From assembly GCA_021014945.1 (NCBI GenBank), contig MU266334.1:36005-100004 (forward strand): a stretch of DNA of 64,000 nt, read 5' to 3'. Of the stretch, positions 42,247-53,913 are shown piece by piece. This DNA is from Leucogyrophana mollusca (Eukaryota > Basidiomycota > Agaricomycetes > Boletales). Below the pieces are notes generated by a model that saw only the letters and a program-made list of their open reading frames with translations, did not search any database and was not told where the DNA came from. The position numbers were made by a program, and so were the translations under genes. The number at the start of each line of letters is the position of its first letter. Positions within the stretch are counted from its first letter, which is position 1.

Positions 42247-44782
42247 TTAAAGGCCCTCGCCAAATGCCTTGCGATCCGCCTCGGCCTTCACGAACTCTTC
42301 GCATTCAACCCGACTCTTCTTGACGTCAACGAAGTACAAGAAGACCGTGCTCACGGTCCCGCTGCTCAAAGAAGCCGAATTAGCCGGGCCAGAACGTGAG
42401 ATAAGTGTCTGGTTGGTACAACGACGACGCGAAATAGGATACGCACAGCCCGAAAAGGAACGCGAATGGCATGTTGTTGTTATTATCCGAAGCGGTTATG
42501 ATTGCAGAGGACACCAGGGGGCCTATGAATGCGGATGTTTTACCGACCTAGGGCGACTCTCAGCAACGCGGGTCCGCCATCCATGAAGAGATACTCACGA
42601 CTGAAAAGAGAGCGAAGAAAAGGAACCTGTATAAAAAAATGATGAATGCTTGGGGTATCAGACTTTTTGAGTTTGTCGTACATTTGCGGGAGAGGCGAGA
42701 CTTCGCTGATCATGGTCTGGCTGTACGCATACCATGGACATACCATCAGGCCGTAAAAGACCTGATATAGCCTATCACCACCGACAAGTAAGCACAACCG
42801 CGGAGGGAAGGCGATAGTATGCAAACCCACCAAATTTCCCAGACATGTTTGAACCCGAACTTATCGGTGTGAACTCCAATAAGCCCCCACACTGTCAAGA
42901 CCTGCCTTTCTCTGAGTCATCCCGCGTGCACAAAAATAACTGCGCAATTACCAAAATCCAGAATACGTTGAAGCAGAGCATCTGAGGCTATCCATCCAGC
43001 TCTGCAACCCAACGAAAAGTGCGTAGCCAACGCACCGCTTTAGTGGAAATTTGGAACCTTTTCTGGACCAACCAGAAGGAGCTGTTGAAGACCAAATAAT
43101 GAGCGGTGGTGCACGGTATGGGTGATTCACCGCTCGGGAGGACCTACTATATCCCGAGAGCTTGGGTCACAATGCCCACGATGAGAAGCAACGTCAACTG
43201 GAGAGTTGAGTACGCCACAACGCTACGATGGAAATTTCAGTATGGAAAGGTAACAGGCGACGACGCGCGGATACCTGTTCTGCAAAGTCCCTATCACAGT
43301 GCTATGGACATAATTATCAGCGAACTATACAATGTCAGCAATGAAAGACGATTCACGCACACTGTCGTATTCAACACGTCACCCCTGATGGGCCGTTATT
43401 AGCATATCGTCGAGGACGGATAGAACCTACACACATGAGAAAATAGAAGACTAGGTACAAGAATGTTTGCTTGAGTCTTAGACATTCTCTTAACGCGACG
43501 TAGGTCTGTCGGAACCCGACAGTAAGGAGTGAGGTCCCTGGAGGGAGTGAAAGCCCAGGCCGTCGTTTCTCCAAGAAGAACCAAGGAAGAGCACACAACA
43601 CTGTATTGCAATGCGTCATCTTATAGTGTGCCCTCGAGAACCATACCGCTTACACCAGATAGCGCCAGAAAAGGCGATCAGCACACTGAAGGCTTTCGTG
43701 TTGTTTTCCGTGCTGTCCCCCGCTTTGAGGCCTTTGAGAATGCCCACCATGACTGCAAGGATGAGTATCTCGCCGACGGAAGAGACGGTGAACGATATAT
43801 TCGACACGCGATTCCGCGATAGAGACTCGAAGGCCGCATGAACGTCGGATCTTGGAGAGATGAGTTGTACATACGGGTACCAAAGATGTGGATCTCACTC
43901 TTTCTTCCCTTCAGCGACCTGAAGGGCTGATTCTTGAACCTCGGGAAGCTGGCGAGCGAGACCAGGGAAAGCTGCGGTCCAAAAAGTCAGAGAACCCTAG
44001 CCAAGGACTCAGTTTAAGCGTCCATGAAAAGGGTATGAGTCGGAATCAGTACCTGATAAGCAATTACTGAGTAACCGCGATTAGTATGCAGTTGATAATA
44101 TCAAGCCGTATCCATACTTACATCCTAAGACATATAGTGCTACCCCAGCGCGCCATCTTGACGGGTCTTCGACTCCTAACCAAGCGAGGGATACTGCAAC
44201 AGCGACCGCCGTGAATACGATGGTGATATTCGGTCTCGAGAATGTCAGGCAAAACGGGGGAAACGCAGGCGATACCATTCACCTCCACCGGCCATAGTCA
44301 GCCCACGCGCCGATCATGAGCAGCAAGGCGGCTTGAATAGCAAAACTGATGCCATTGGTGAGGAGAACGATCGAGTTGACTGCACAAATAGTCAAACACG
44401 CGGCTACAAAGAGGCCAACAAGCACTGACTGTCTCGTGCTTTCCCTAGATAAGGAAGCACGCACCCTGTGCCGCTCGCACACGGTGCAACGAATGGAGGT
44501 TCGCTTGGATCGTAACCTGCCAGAAAGAGCAGGTTCTGAAACTGCGAGGGGCCGAAATTGAAGCCTGACAGCCCGTTGTTGCCCTGCTTCAAGGTTCACG
44601 GCCTGGTTTTCTGTATGATACCTCCATAGCAAACTCACGACATAGTAGAGGTAGAATGACCACAGCTCGACGCGGGTGGTGGTGTATGTCGACTCTGACC
44701 CTTGGCTGGATTTCCCGCTGCGAGAGTCCTCCAATGGTGACTCTGCTGGTGTGTCTTGGCCCTTCATCGCAATATCAACCAT
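42247..44782 (-). CDS. ATG22: Atg22-like vacuolar amino-acid effluxer
   Basis: MFS-type membrane protein of the Atg22 family, which exports amino acids from the vacuole after autophagic breakdown. The start is placed at MVDIAMKGQDTPAESPL (ATG 44782); an upstream in-frame ATG at 44857 is less likely. Blocks in order: VELWSFYLYYVGNNGLSG, NFGPSQFQNLLFLAGYDPS, GCVLPYLGK, NSIVLLTNGISFAIQAALLL, ADYGRWRPNITIVF, LGVEDPSRW, TFWTAAFPGLARQLPEVQES, SRNRVSNISF, GILKGLKAGDSTENNTKAFS, PWFFLEKRRPGL, CLRLKQTFLYLVFYFLM, PWYAYSQTMISEVSPLPQM, SVVGKTSAFIGP and FLYFVDVKKSRVECEEFV. About eleven or twelve helices. All introns resolve. Divergent from MIC60 with 209 bp between start codons. Confidence 0.9.
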
Positions 44783-44991
44783 GGCGGAATTAGACAGAAC
44801 AAGTCTGTCGGCAGACTGATAAGCATTTGGTGGAGCACGTTTATTTTTCGACCACAACAGTCATTAGACGCTTGCTCAGTTAGACGAATAGACGCCCCAT
44901 GGACCGAAGAGACACGGGAGTTTCCGGCCTGTCCAAATTGCGTCGAGCGGCACCTCTCTCCTTGCACTGAATTGTTTTACAGCGGGGTGGG
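44783..44991. promoter_or_regulatory. Bidirectional promoter region, ATG22 and MIC60
   Basis: Only 209 bp separate the two divergent start codons, so both genes must share this DNA. No obvious TATA box. Confidence 0.5.
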
Positions 44992-47167
44992 ATGTATCGT
45001 GCCATTCCTGTTACCAGACATGCCTCGTCGGCCGCTGGGCGGGGACTCGTCAGGGCAACTCGTAGGGTGAGTTCTGACATCCAAATTCCTGCTGACGAGG
45101 TCACAATCCAACGACGGAGTTAACAGCGTCTGGCTACAACCACACCACCACCAGCGGCCCCGAAGCAAAGCAAAAGCGTGGTGCGAAAGATACTATTTTA
45201 CTCTGTCGCAGCTACGGGAACTTTCTACGCCGGAAGCGCATTCGTCTCCTTCGAGAATCAGCGCTACCGTGAACTCTTCACAGAAAACGTACCCTTGGGC
45301 CAAGCGCTGGTCGAGTACGGGGAAGCTCACAAATGGGACGAGCTCACTATCGAGCAGGTCGTCGTGTACTCCGTAGATACAGCGAAATACGTGTCGGACT
45401 TCGTCCGGAGGCAGCTGGGAACATCCACCCAGGATACTCCCGAGCAGAAGGACAAAGAGGCGACAGCCGAGAAGACGCGTACCGCCAAGGAACCCACCTC
45501 AGCAATGCAGGCTTCCAAGGAGCGAGTAAAAGCTGCCGCTGCATCACTCAAGACTGCTGTGAAGAAAAGCGAGGAAACCGCCGTCGAGGGAAGTGCCAAG
45601 GCTGTTGCTATTGCACGACACCAAGCCGCCGAGTTCAACGACTCGCTGGACGACTTGATCAGGAGAGCAGAAGCTGCATTAGCTGGGAAGCCTATAGATA
45701 CTCTGCCCGAGGCCACGACAACTCCCTCCCAGCCTTCTCCGTCTCCTCCCGATACCACTCCCCCTCGTGCAGATGATGTTGATGTCGTCGTTGTTTCGGA
45801 CAAGAACGTGTATGCTGCGCCCTTGCCGATTGGGTTCGAACCACCTCCAGGCTTCTCCCGTCCCAGCCCCCCGAAGAAGACTCCTCCAAAGACCGCACCT
45901 AACGCTGAGGCCGCTCCCGAGCCTCTCCCTCTTGTCGCCCCCGCTGTCTCCGAGTTGGCAGTTTCAGAGCCAGTCATTTCCCAACTCGCGTCCACCATCG
46001 ACAACCTCGCCTCGTACTTGAACTCAAATCCCACGGCCGCGGAGAAGGCCAAGGATGTGCTAGCAACAGCCAAGATAGACCTCACCGAGCTCGCTGGCCG
46101 CATCGAGAAAATCAAGGAGGATGAGCAGCAGAAACTGGAACAGAAGCTGGACGAGCAAACACGGGAGTATTCTCTCAAACTGCTCGAAGTTGAAATGGAG
46201 GCGCAGGATAGATTGGATGGCCAGGAAGAAGACTTCAGGAAGTTCTTTGATAGCGAGAAGGCGAGGTTCGTCCAGGTATATCGCGAAAAGCTTGACCAGG
46301 AGCTGAAAACGCAGACTGAGCTTATTAACGAGCGGTTAGTACCTCCATTCAAGTGTCCAATCTGTGCTGACTAGATGTCCAGGTTGAAGGAGGAGGTAAT
46401 TGCCCAGGGAATTGAGATGCAGCGCCGGTGGATACGGGAGGTCAAAGTTCGCGTCGAGCAAGAACGAGGAGGACGCCTTGCAAAGCTTGACGAACTCGCA
46501 TCCAATCTCAAACGCCTTGAGCGTCTCGCCCTCGATAACTCCTCATACCTAGACGAGAATATCAGAGTGCACGGCATGTGGACGGCACTCCGTGCCATGC
46601 ACGCGGCCATCGACGCGCCTGTGCGCAAACCTTTCCGCGAGGAACTGCGCATTCTCCGGCACATAGCGGTTGCCAAAGACGATGCTATCATATCCTCCGC
46701 GCTCGAGTCACTTGAGCAATCCGACGCACCAGACGTTGGCGTGGAGCCATTCGCTGACCTTGCTTCATGGTTCACAACGTCGGTCGCACCCAGAGTCTCG
46801 AGCGTAGCTCTGGTTCCTGATCAAAACGCGGGCGTGCTCTCGCACGTGGCGTCGCATTTACTGTCATCGTTCAGATTCCAGCGGCGTGGGCTCGTTCAGG
46901 GCTCTGATGTGCTGAGCGTTCTTTCAAGGGCAGAACACTTCATGGATGAGAAGGACTTAGACAGTGCTGCACGAGAACTTAATCAGTTGAAGGGAACAGC
47001 GAAGGAGCTGCTAAAAGACTGGCTTGAGGCCGCTCGGAGAAGACTGGAGGTTCAGCAAGCACTTGAGGTCTGTCGCTGATACTACATCTTTTTTTTGAAC
47101 TAATACTCACATTGTGCTGCAGGTGATCCAGTCACAAGCGACGCTGGCTTCTTTGCTTGTTGTTTAG
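44992..47167 (+). CDS. MIC60: MIC60 (mitofilin), MICOS complex subunit
   Basis: Four exons (44992-45066, 45127-46334, 46383-47067, 47123-47167) give 670 residues. The first exon, MYRAIPVTRHASSAAGRGLV, is a basic mitochondrial presequence. A single membrane helix follows in RKILFYSVAATGTFYAGSAF, then the typical ENVPLGQALVEYGE. The middle is Ala/Lys/Pro-rich, followed by a long coiled coil (about 300-460; KIKEDEQQKLEQKLDEQTRE, FFDSEKARFVQVYREKL, GIEMQRRWIREVKVRVEQER). The mitofilin domain ends the protein: LDENIRVHGMWTALRAMHAA, DAPVRKPFREELRIL, AEHFMDEKDLDSAARELNQL, GTAKELLKDWLEAARRRLEV, QQALEVIQSQATLASLL. MIC60 forms crista junctions in the inner membrane. A 341-codon antisense frame is a shadow. 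Confidence 0.95.
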
Positions 47168-47270
47168 ATCTTGTTGTCAGCAATACATTATAGACTTTAC
47201 AGCAGGTTGCTATGACGGGTATTTACGAATGATCTACACCAACCAATCTTCCAGCTTTCCGACCTTACCC

Positions 47271-48433
47271 TCACAGACCGGGTGCAACGTTTCCTGCCGA
47301 TGCCAACGCACATTCGCAGATAACCTGTGCTCGTCGCACAACGGTCTGTACATTGTCTTGGCTGCGCCCAGCTGTAGGAGTCCTAGTGACTTTAACCAGC
47401 CCAGGGAAAATCGTGGCTCCAACACGATCTACATCCCCCCGTTCACTTTTCAGACATCTTCTCACCAGCTCGATCTGTCGTGGGTATAGCGTGCTACCAA
47501 TTTCCGGCACGAACGAGCGGTAAAACGCGTCTATAGAGCCCCCTGATGTGGAGGACGCGCCGTGAAGCATCCGCGAGAAACTGTATGCCGAATCGAGAAC
47601 GCTGATGCCGGGGAACTCTGTCATGGAACCCGATTTCGCGAGGAGCGGAACAAGGGTAGGCAGTTGGTCCATTAATATAGCCTGTGTCATCTGTGGAGAG
47701 CACTCTTCAACAGCAGCGGAAAACGTCTGCCGTCGCCAGACACATGCAACAACGGGGTTTCCTGTCGTGGTCGGTGAGGCGAAATACATGCATGGATGTC
47801 TGCTGTACTTACGGGCAAACAAGTGTTCGTGTATCCGGGTTAGCTGGATATTAGCGTCGGTAGAGTTGGTCACGATGAGGCAGTTAATGATCTCCGAGCT
47901 GATTGTTTCAGACAGGGCGTGCCTAAGTATGTTCTGGACCTGCATCGGCGAGGCGCCTTGAGAAAGAGGCTCAAAGGAGCCCATGATATCGCTCAACGCA
48001 GCGCTGTATATGTCGTCTAGAGGTACTGGGGGATCTCGGACGATGTCTGCTGCCCATCTATTGATGAGCCTCTCGAGTTGGGACGCGGAATTCTAGAGAG
48101 TACCCGATTACAATCGAGCGTTTACCACAGAGTTGAATCTTACTTTGATGGAAAAGTCATCCACCGAGTTACCGCCTTGCTTAGTGGTTTGAGTCTCCTC
48201 ATTGGCATTCCCTTCAAGGAGGGCGATCCGGGCCCTTAGGATGGCGACCTGCTTTTCCTGCTCTTCCAGCTGGCGCCGCTGTTCCTCGACTTTCTCGTGG
48301 GCTATACGCTTTCATCGTTGTGCGAGTTCAACAGACCATCAATCTGTGAGATCGGCCCACTCACGAAATTGGTCAGGGCATATCGGTATTGCTCGCCGCT
48401 AACGACATCCACATGTTGGGGATTGAAGGCCAT
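47271..48433 (-). CDS. Conserved basidiomycete hypothetical protein with coiled coil
   Basis: Start MAFNPQHVDVVSGEQYRYAL (exon 48433-48365), then 48308-48144, 48092 to about 47815, and a last exon to 47271. A short coiled coil is visible (EKVEEQRRQLEEQEKQVAIL). The main domain contains RWAADIVRDPPVPLDDIYSA, QVQNILRHALSETISSEIIN, CLIVTNSTDANIQLTRIHEH, CVWRRQTFSAAVEEC, LDSAYSFSRMLHGASSTSGG, DAFYRSFVPEIGSTLYPRQI and CLKSERGDVDRVGATIFPGL. These blocks are well kept in Agaricomycete proteins I have seen, but none has a function known to me. The gene is convergent with MIC60, 103 bp apart. No membrane or enzyme signature. Confidence 0.7.
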
Positions 48434-48864
48434 GAGAGCGGTAGACCAGGGTATAGTTTGGATGAAGCTAAAACCGCTCCGACGCCCTGTCAGTCAAGGA
48501 TGTCAAACGGAACAGCCACGGTAACGGAAGAAAGGTCTGCGACAGAGCGGGGCGATGCACGGCGACATTGCCGGCGTCAATGCGGCAGCCAGACTGCTAA
48601 ACGTTACAGTATATAATAACGATCACCGAAACCCTAGTCGTCGGGATTTATTTATGTTGTCTGGTGTAGCAAGCAACCAACAGGCAACCAAACCATGCGC
48701 CGAACATTTTGGCGCGAGTGTAGTCACTGTAGTGCGCCCTACATAACCTCAGAGCTAGGTTTTAACGTCCTTCTACGAGTTCCAGTCTCAGATGCTTCGC
48801 AGGTGGACCGGCCTATTTCCATTCGACTGTTTCCTCAGTACGGTGACAGAGAGAACGCGATATC
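48434..48864. other. Intergenic, divergent promoters
   Basis: Between the hypothetical gene and the F-box gene; frames here lack motifs. Confidence 0.4.
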
Positions 48865-50508
48865 ATGATGCACCGATGCCTACAAGTCCCAGAGATCCTC
48901 GACAACATCGCTTTGAAAATCTATGAACGTCCTATCGCTCCATCATCATCATGGGATGACTGGGGTGGGCATCACTTTCGTGAAGCTCGGGCTGCTCTTG
49001 CCTGTCTGGCGAGAACATGCCGCATGTTTAAAGACCCGGCATTAGACGTCCTTTGGAGCTTCTTGAAGTCGTTTGATCCTTTGATACGATGTCTACTTCA
49101 GGACTCGTGGATGGAGGATGCCGATGGTTTTTTGGTGCGGCCAGTTCCCTCGATTGATTGAAATAACCTTTTAAATTGTAGCGTTCAGATATCTTCCAGA
49201 CCACTGTGCTCCTCCGACGGGCTCGTATTTCAGCACTATGCTAAACGTGTTCGCGTGTTTGGCGATTCGGACGTCGCCTACGCCCTATTCGAGCCTGTCA
49301 GTAATGACATGTTGGGCGCTCTCTGCAGTGTTTTATCCGACACTTGCTATTTTCTACCCAACCTCCAGGAATTGAACTGGTTTGAAACCCAAGATAACCC
49401 ATTCTACGAGCTCCGCAGTAGAAATTTCTATACGCTGCTACCCTTGTTTTTAAGTCCTCGCCTCACTTGTCTCCGCCTTGGGCTCTGCACCTCGTCAGAT
49501 CTGTCCACTCATGTGTTACCCGCCATCTCTTCGTTGCACATCTCGGTTCCGTTCATCAAGCACTTCCAGTGCTTCGACACCTCTGAAGGGTTCATGCAGA
49601 GCATTTCCGAGATCATCCCGCAATGGCACCACTTTGAATACGTTGATGTTGGGGCGCTCAGCCAGAATGCAATTACCCACCTTTGTTCCATGAAGTCACT
49701 CAAGCACCTAGGGGTTCGCCTAGACCAGCGAGATCACAATGCATCTGCCAATTTTCCGCCCTCGCTCGAATCATTCGCGATGTTCGCACCCACGTTGGAG
49801 GCTTGTTGGCGATATCTCGAAGACATACACATCGCGTGTGGTCACCTCCTTGTGGACCTCACTCCCCGCCCGGGTCCTTCCGCGTCATCTATCCAGCAAT
49901 TTTTCGCGTTCATACCGTCCCGCTTTTCGGCTACCAACTTGCATATCCTGGATGTCGTTTCTCATGGCGATCAACTGGATCCCACATTAGCCTGGAGCCT
50001 CGGGACATTCCAGCCGCTTTTCACATTCAAAAACTTGACGGCTTTCCGCACACCCTCCTTCTGTTCCGCCAAGCTATCCGACCGCGACCTGGAAGAAATA
50101 GCTTTGGCGTGGCCACAGCTCGAGGTGCTTGAGTTAGGTACAGGCTCAGACTGGCGAGCGCCGTCTCTGATTACCTTCAATGGATTACTATCCGTGCTAC
50201 AGCACTGTCGTCAGCTGCGGGAACTCGGGCTGGTGATGGACGCCACCGTTTTGGCTCCCATCACTACCGATGCTAGCAACATCAATATCACGCTCTTCAG
50301 TGTTGGGTGCTCTGATATCCACGACCCAAGAGCTGTCGCAGCGTTCTTGTTGGGCATCCTTCCTCGCCTTAGAAAGATAAAGACATCGGATCTCTGGTTC
50401 AATCCAGAATTCGAGGATCGAAAGACTGCGTGGTCGAAAGTGGAGGAGCTTTTGGAATCATTCTCGATCACAGGGGAGCTTGAGGGGCCACGGGTTGAAG
50501 AGGGATGA
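48865..50508 (+). CDS. F-box/LRR-type protein
   Basis: Exon 1 starts MMHRCLQVPEILDNIALKIY, an F-box-like opening (VPEIL), followed by ALACLARTCRMFKDPALDVLW, the usual Agaricomycete F-box sequence. A short intron around 49145-49190 leads to the main exon with RPLCSSDGLVFQHYAKRVRV, then leucine-rich repeats without strict periodicity (FLPNLQELNWF, FLSPRLTCLRLGLC, MKSLKHLGVRL, WPQLEVLELGTGS, CRQLRELGLVMD) to EELLESFSITGELEG. F-box proteins link substrates to SCF ubiquitin ligases. This family is greatly expanded in Agaricomycetes and substrate specificity cannot be read from the sequence. The exact intron ends are uncertain by a few codons. Confidence 0.75.
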
Positions 50509-51190
50509 AATACAACTCTGGTAATCGGCAGCAAACTGATCGTTCACCTCATCGAGTCTCGATGAGACGACCAATCGATTGTAAGTGTTATCGACTTTGC
50601 CATAGTACCCTTTCAATTGTCGCCACACCAATATGCCCCGTCAAGTTGAATTTGAACAATGGAACCCATTGGTATCGAGCCCATACATGTAATCCACAAC
50701 GCCCGATCATCACACAACCAGCTCCAGGCATGGTCTGTCATCACATAAAAGCTGGGTTTCGTGACGGATGGTGAACGATTTTCCTTTTTTGTGGAAGTGG
50801 TCATCGCGGGGCCTGTTTGACTCAAGATATCCCAACTGTCACGGCTTCCACTTGAAGAATCCATATACGCATCAGTGCGGATCCAGGGCAGATACGAAAA
50901 ATGAGCTTCCCACCGTTTACTAACCTTCGCAACTTTCCTTCGTAAATTTATAAAACGACCAGAACGCAAGATAGGACCCAGGTAATCCCTAGACGGTGTA
51001 AGAGAAAGAATGAGTTCAGTGAAAGCGAGAACGGCATGGATGACAGGGTCAGGCTAGACGGCCGGTAAGTGCTTCATTATTAATCACGACTGGTAGTACA
51101 ACATGAATGCCATTCCCGAAAGTGTTCAAGTTGGAGAGGATCCACAGTTGCGCCATTCCGGCCGGTACAGCCGCCAGCGTGGCGGTAGGG
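50509..51190. other. Convergent intergenic region
   Basis: 3' flanks of the F-box and nucleoporin genes. A 118-codon minus frame (50613-50969) has no motif and was not called. Confidence 0.4.
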
Positions 51191-52848
51191 CTACTTAACT
51201 CGCAGCGACTCCATCCCGAAATCCCCTCCGTTACTGCGATCAAGGTCATTGAAAGGATCTCTCATGCTTCCCGTCTTCGCCCGCCAAAGTTGAGCATAGA
51301 GCGCTTTCACCTTCTGCACCTCAGCGTCCAATGCCGCTGTTTTGCTAGCAAGGGAAACAAAGATCGCGTGTTGCGTTTGCAGAGTAGCAGAGATAGCTTA
51401 GGAGACCGTTGGCATGGCGGAAAGATTCGTGGAGAAGGAGCAGACACACCTTGTGGGGTACTTTTGGCCTGGTTGGCGGAGGAAGATAGCTTACGCTCAA
51501 TTTGCTGGATCACGGCAAAGTTTTTCAAAAATAAGAGGGTAATAGGGAAGTTCACAGACGCACCTCTATCGTGTTCTTGTACCACTGCATCCGTTCCCTC
51601 ATTTGTTCAGTAACTCGGGAGAAAAATCTGCAGACGTCGGTCAGTAGCCTAAGAACACCTTAAACACTACACTCACTCCAGGGGGAAATCAGCATGGTTT
51701 TTGAGGTAGGCGCCACTCTGCTGCGGGTTCTTGAAACCGTCCACGATATGGGTGGCGACGATGGTATCTTGTACAGCCTGATCTGTTTTCGATTTGAGAT
51801 CCACGGCAGAGAGTTTGTCAGATCGAATGTTCGCAGCCACGTTGAGCAATTCCTTCGCGGACGTCAGCGAGGATCGAGGTCACGATGATAGACACATGTA
51901 CCTTGTGAATATCTCGAAGGAGTTCCTGTCCCTGCATTGCTTCGTGTCCTAGTTTTCGCTGCTTTAGCTCGGTGCTTATCTGCACACGACCTTGAATATG
52001 CGTACTGGGTGGGGTCAGTTTCGTGTCTGAAGCACTACCACTCGACATACTCGATGGATATAAAGGTCTTCTTGGCGTCTTCCGGCAGATCATTGAACTT
52101 GGTGGATTTTGCAAATAGTACTGGACCGGCGGCTTGCATAGGTGATACACTGGAAACAGAATTGAGATCCTGTCACACAGTGACAAAAGTCGGTTCGAAC
52201 CTCATCCTGAGGGCGGTGAGAAAAAATAAAGCAGAAGAGGCACCGTATATCAACGTACGATTGCTGCCTTGACTGGGGAAACAGAGATGACCCTGCCGTT
52301 TGGCCAAAACCACTTACAGATTGTACCGGCTGAGCTTGCAAGGAGTTCGTCGTGCTTCCCCAAAGACCCGTAGTCGACGTGGTGGGTTGTTGCTGCGAAG
52401 TGTTACTTGAGCCTAGTGAACCAAAGATTCCTGGTCCTCCTTGTTGCTGTCCAGCTGTGTTCGCAGCTGCAGGGTTACCGAATAGCGAGGTTCCGAAGGC
52501 ATTTTGTTGAGGCTGTTGTTGGGTATTCGCAGCGGGTTGACCGAAAAGCCCAGTCGAAGCCTGTTGTTGTGGCTGATTCTGGGTGTTCTGACCAAACCCT
52601 CCACTACCGCCACCGAACAGTGACGTGCCTTGCGCTGGCTGCTGTTGCCCTTGTTGCTGCTGTTGTCCACCAAAGCTGCCAAATCCGGTGGTAGTGTTGG
52701 ATGCAGGTTGGGGGTTGCCAAAGAGTGAGGCTGCTGGCTTCGGGGTATTGGATTGGCCGAATAATGAAGTGCTGGACGTGAAACGTGAAAGTATGAGCAT
52801 ATTGCCGAGGATGAGGTCAAAGCTTGCTCACCTGTTTGCGAACGCCAT
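51191..52848 (-). CDS. NUP57: Nucleoporin Nup57/Nup54 (FG-repeat, channel complex)
   Basis: Start MAFANSTSLFGQSNTPKP (ATG 52848, short first exon). The first 160 residues are FG repeats separated by Gln/Asn/Pro-rich linkers (SLFGN, GFGSFGG, TSLFGGG, GLFGQ, SLFGN, GIFGS). The structured half has AGPVLFAKSTKFNDLPEDAK, GRVQISTELKQRKLGHEAMQ, GQELLRDIH, DTIVATHIVDGFKNPQQSGA, YLKNHADFPLEFFSRV, MRERMQWYKNTIEQIERKLS, TLQTQHAIFVSLASKTAALD, KVKALYAQLWRAKTGSMRDP and the end FGMESLRVK. This matches the Nup54-type alpha-helical region that pairs with Nup62 and Nup58 homologues (yeast Nsp1, Nup49) in the central pore channel. Six or so short introns. Complete. Confidence 0.92.
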
Positions 52849-53913
52849 TAAGATCTTTTATGATGCCGCAGACGGAGAGCGTATTTGTATGAGCCCGAGC
52901 GAATTGGGTCCCTTCAAGTTCAAGGAAGAAAGGCAAACCTCCAATTCCGGATTGGGAAGGTATGCACTTTGTCTTTCAACCGTCACCTGGTCGATACCTC
53001 AGTTCCTCGAAGCTGAAATAACAATGCTCGTCTGCTTTGCCCTGGATCTGACTAAGGAGAATGCATGGACAGTAGGTAATCCTGATTGTCACAGTACGCC
53101 CACGCGGCGAGAAACCGCAGATCTCGCTCAACCAACCATATACTGGTAGCGGTCGTGTTTGGCCGCCGTTGACCACGATATCATGCGTGCCTCGACCACT
53201 TTATATCGACCAAATGGTGAGGAGACCTCAGGACCTTCGATGTCTCAATGAAATCCAATGCGCTGTCCGGTTTACTCGCGACGTTGCGTCGATCCAGAAT
53301 CCTGGAACCAACACTGTATACACGACGTACTAGCATATCTGCCATTAACATCTGATCCCACCGTCATGCGCCGACTACAAACCTCGTCCTCATGCTACGG
53401 TCTCCCAGCTGTTTGGATTGGACATGCCACTCTCGCTCAACCGCGTCCCGGCGGCCAAGCGCAGGTCGTCGGTCTACGGGTCTACATCGGTGCATGTTAT
53501 TACTATGAGTTTGCGTTGGCCCGATTTTCTGGCTTGAAAGATCTGGCTAGAACCCCAGAACATGATCTCAGAGATTTCCTAGTCCCCAATCATTTGCTGT
53601 TGGTTGATTTTTGGTGACTATTGTACAAGGCACGATGATAATATACCTGAGACTGGTAAGCCACGTCCGCTCTTCATGTAACCATTCGCAAAGTCGCAAA
53701 GCGACTACCAAGGAGTACGTCTCATACATACATACGGAACTTCTTGAAGGCCGAATAAGAGACGTATCTGCGACCAGCTCATCTAGGTGGCTGTGTCACA
53801 GCCCACCGGCGCTGGCGTGAAGCTTGTTGCAAGTTGTAGTTTCAACCTTCACACTCATATTAATAGGCGGCGGATACTGCATACGCAGCTAACAAGGGCT
53901 GTTCCTAAACTTC
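52849..53913. other. 1.06-kb divergent intergenic region
   Basis: Upstream DNA of NUP57 and the kinase gene. A 119-codon plus frame (53258-53617, starting MRCPVYSRRCVDPES) was seen but has no motif or splice support. Confidence 0.35.

Noticed and set aside
43106..43402. Plus-strand 98-codon ORF
   Set aside because: Antisense to conserved ATG22 exons and introns.
45327..46352. 341-codon minus-strand ORF
   Set aside because: Lies fully antisense to MIC60, whose protein is conserved; the Ser-rich antisense frame is a by-product of its codon use.
52407..52694. Plus-strand ORF of 95 codons
   Set aside because: Shadow of the Gln-rich FG-repeat region of NUP57.
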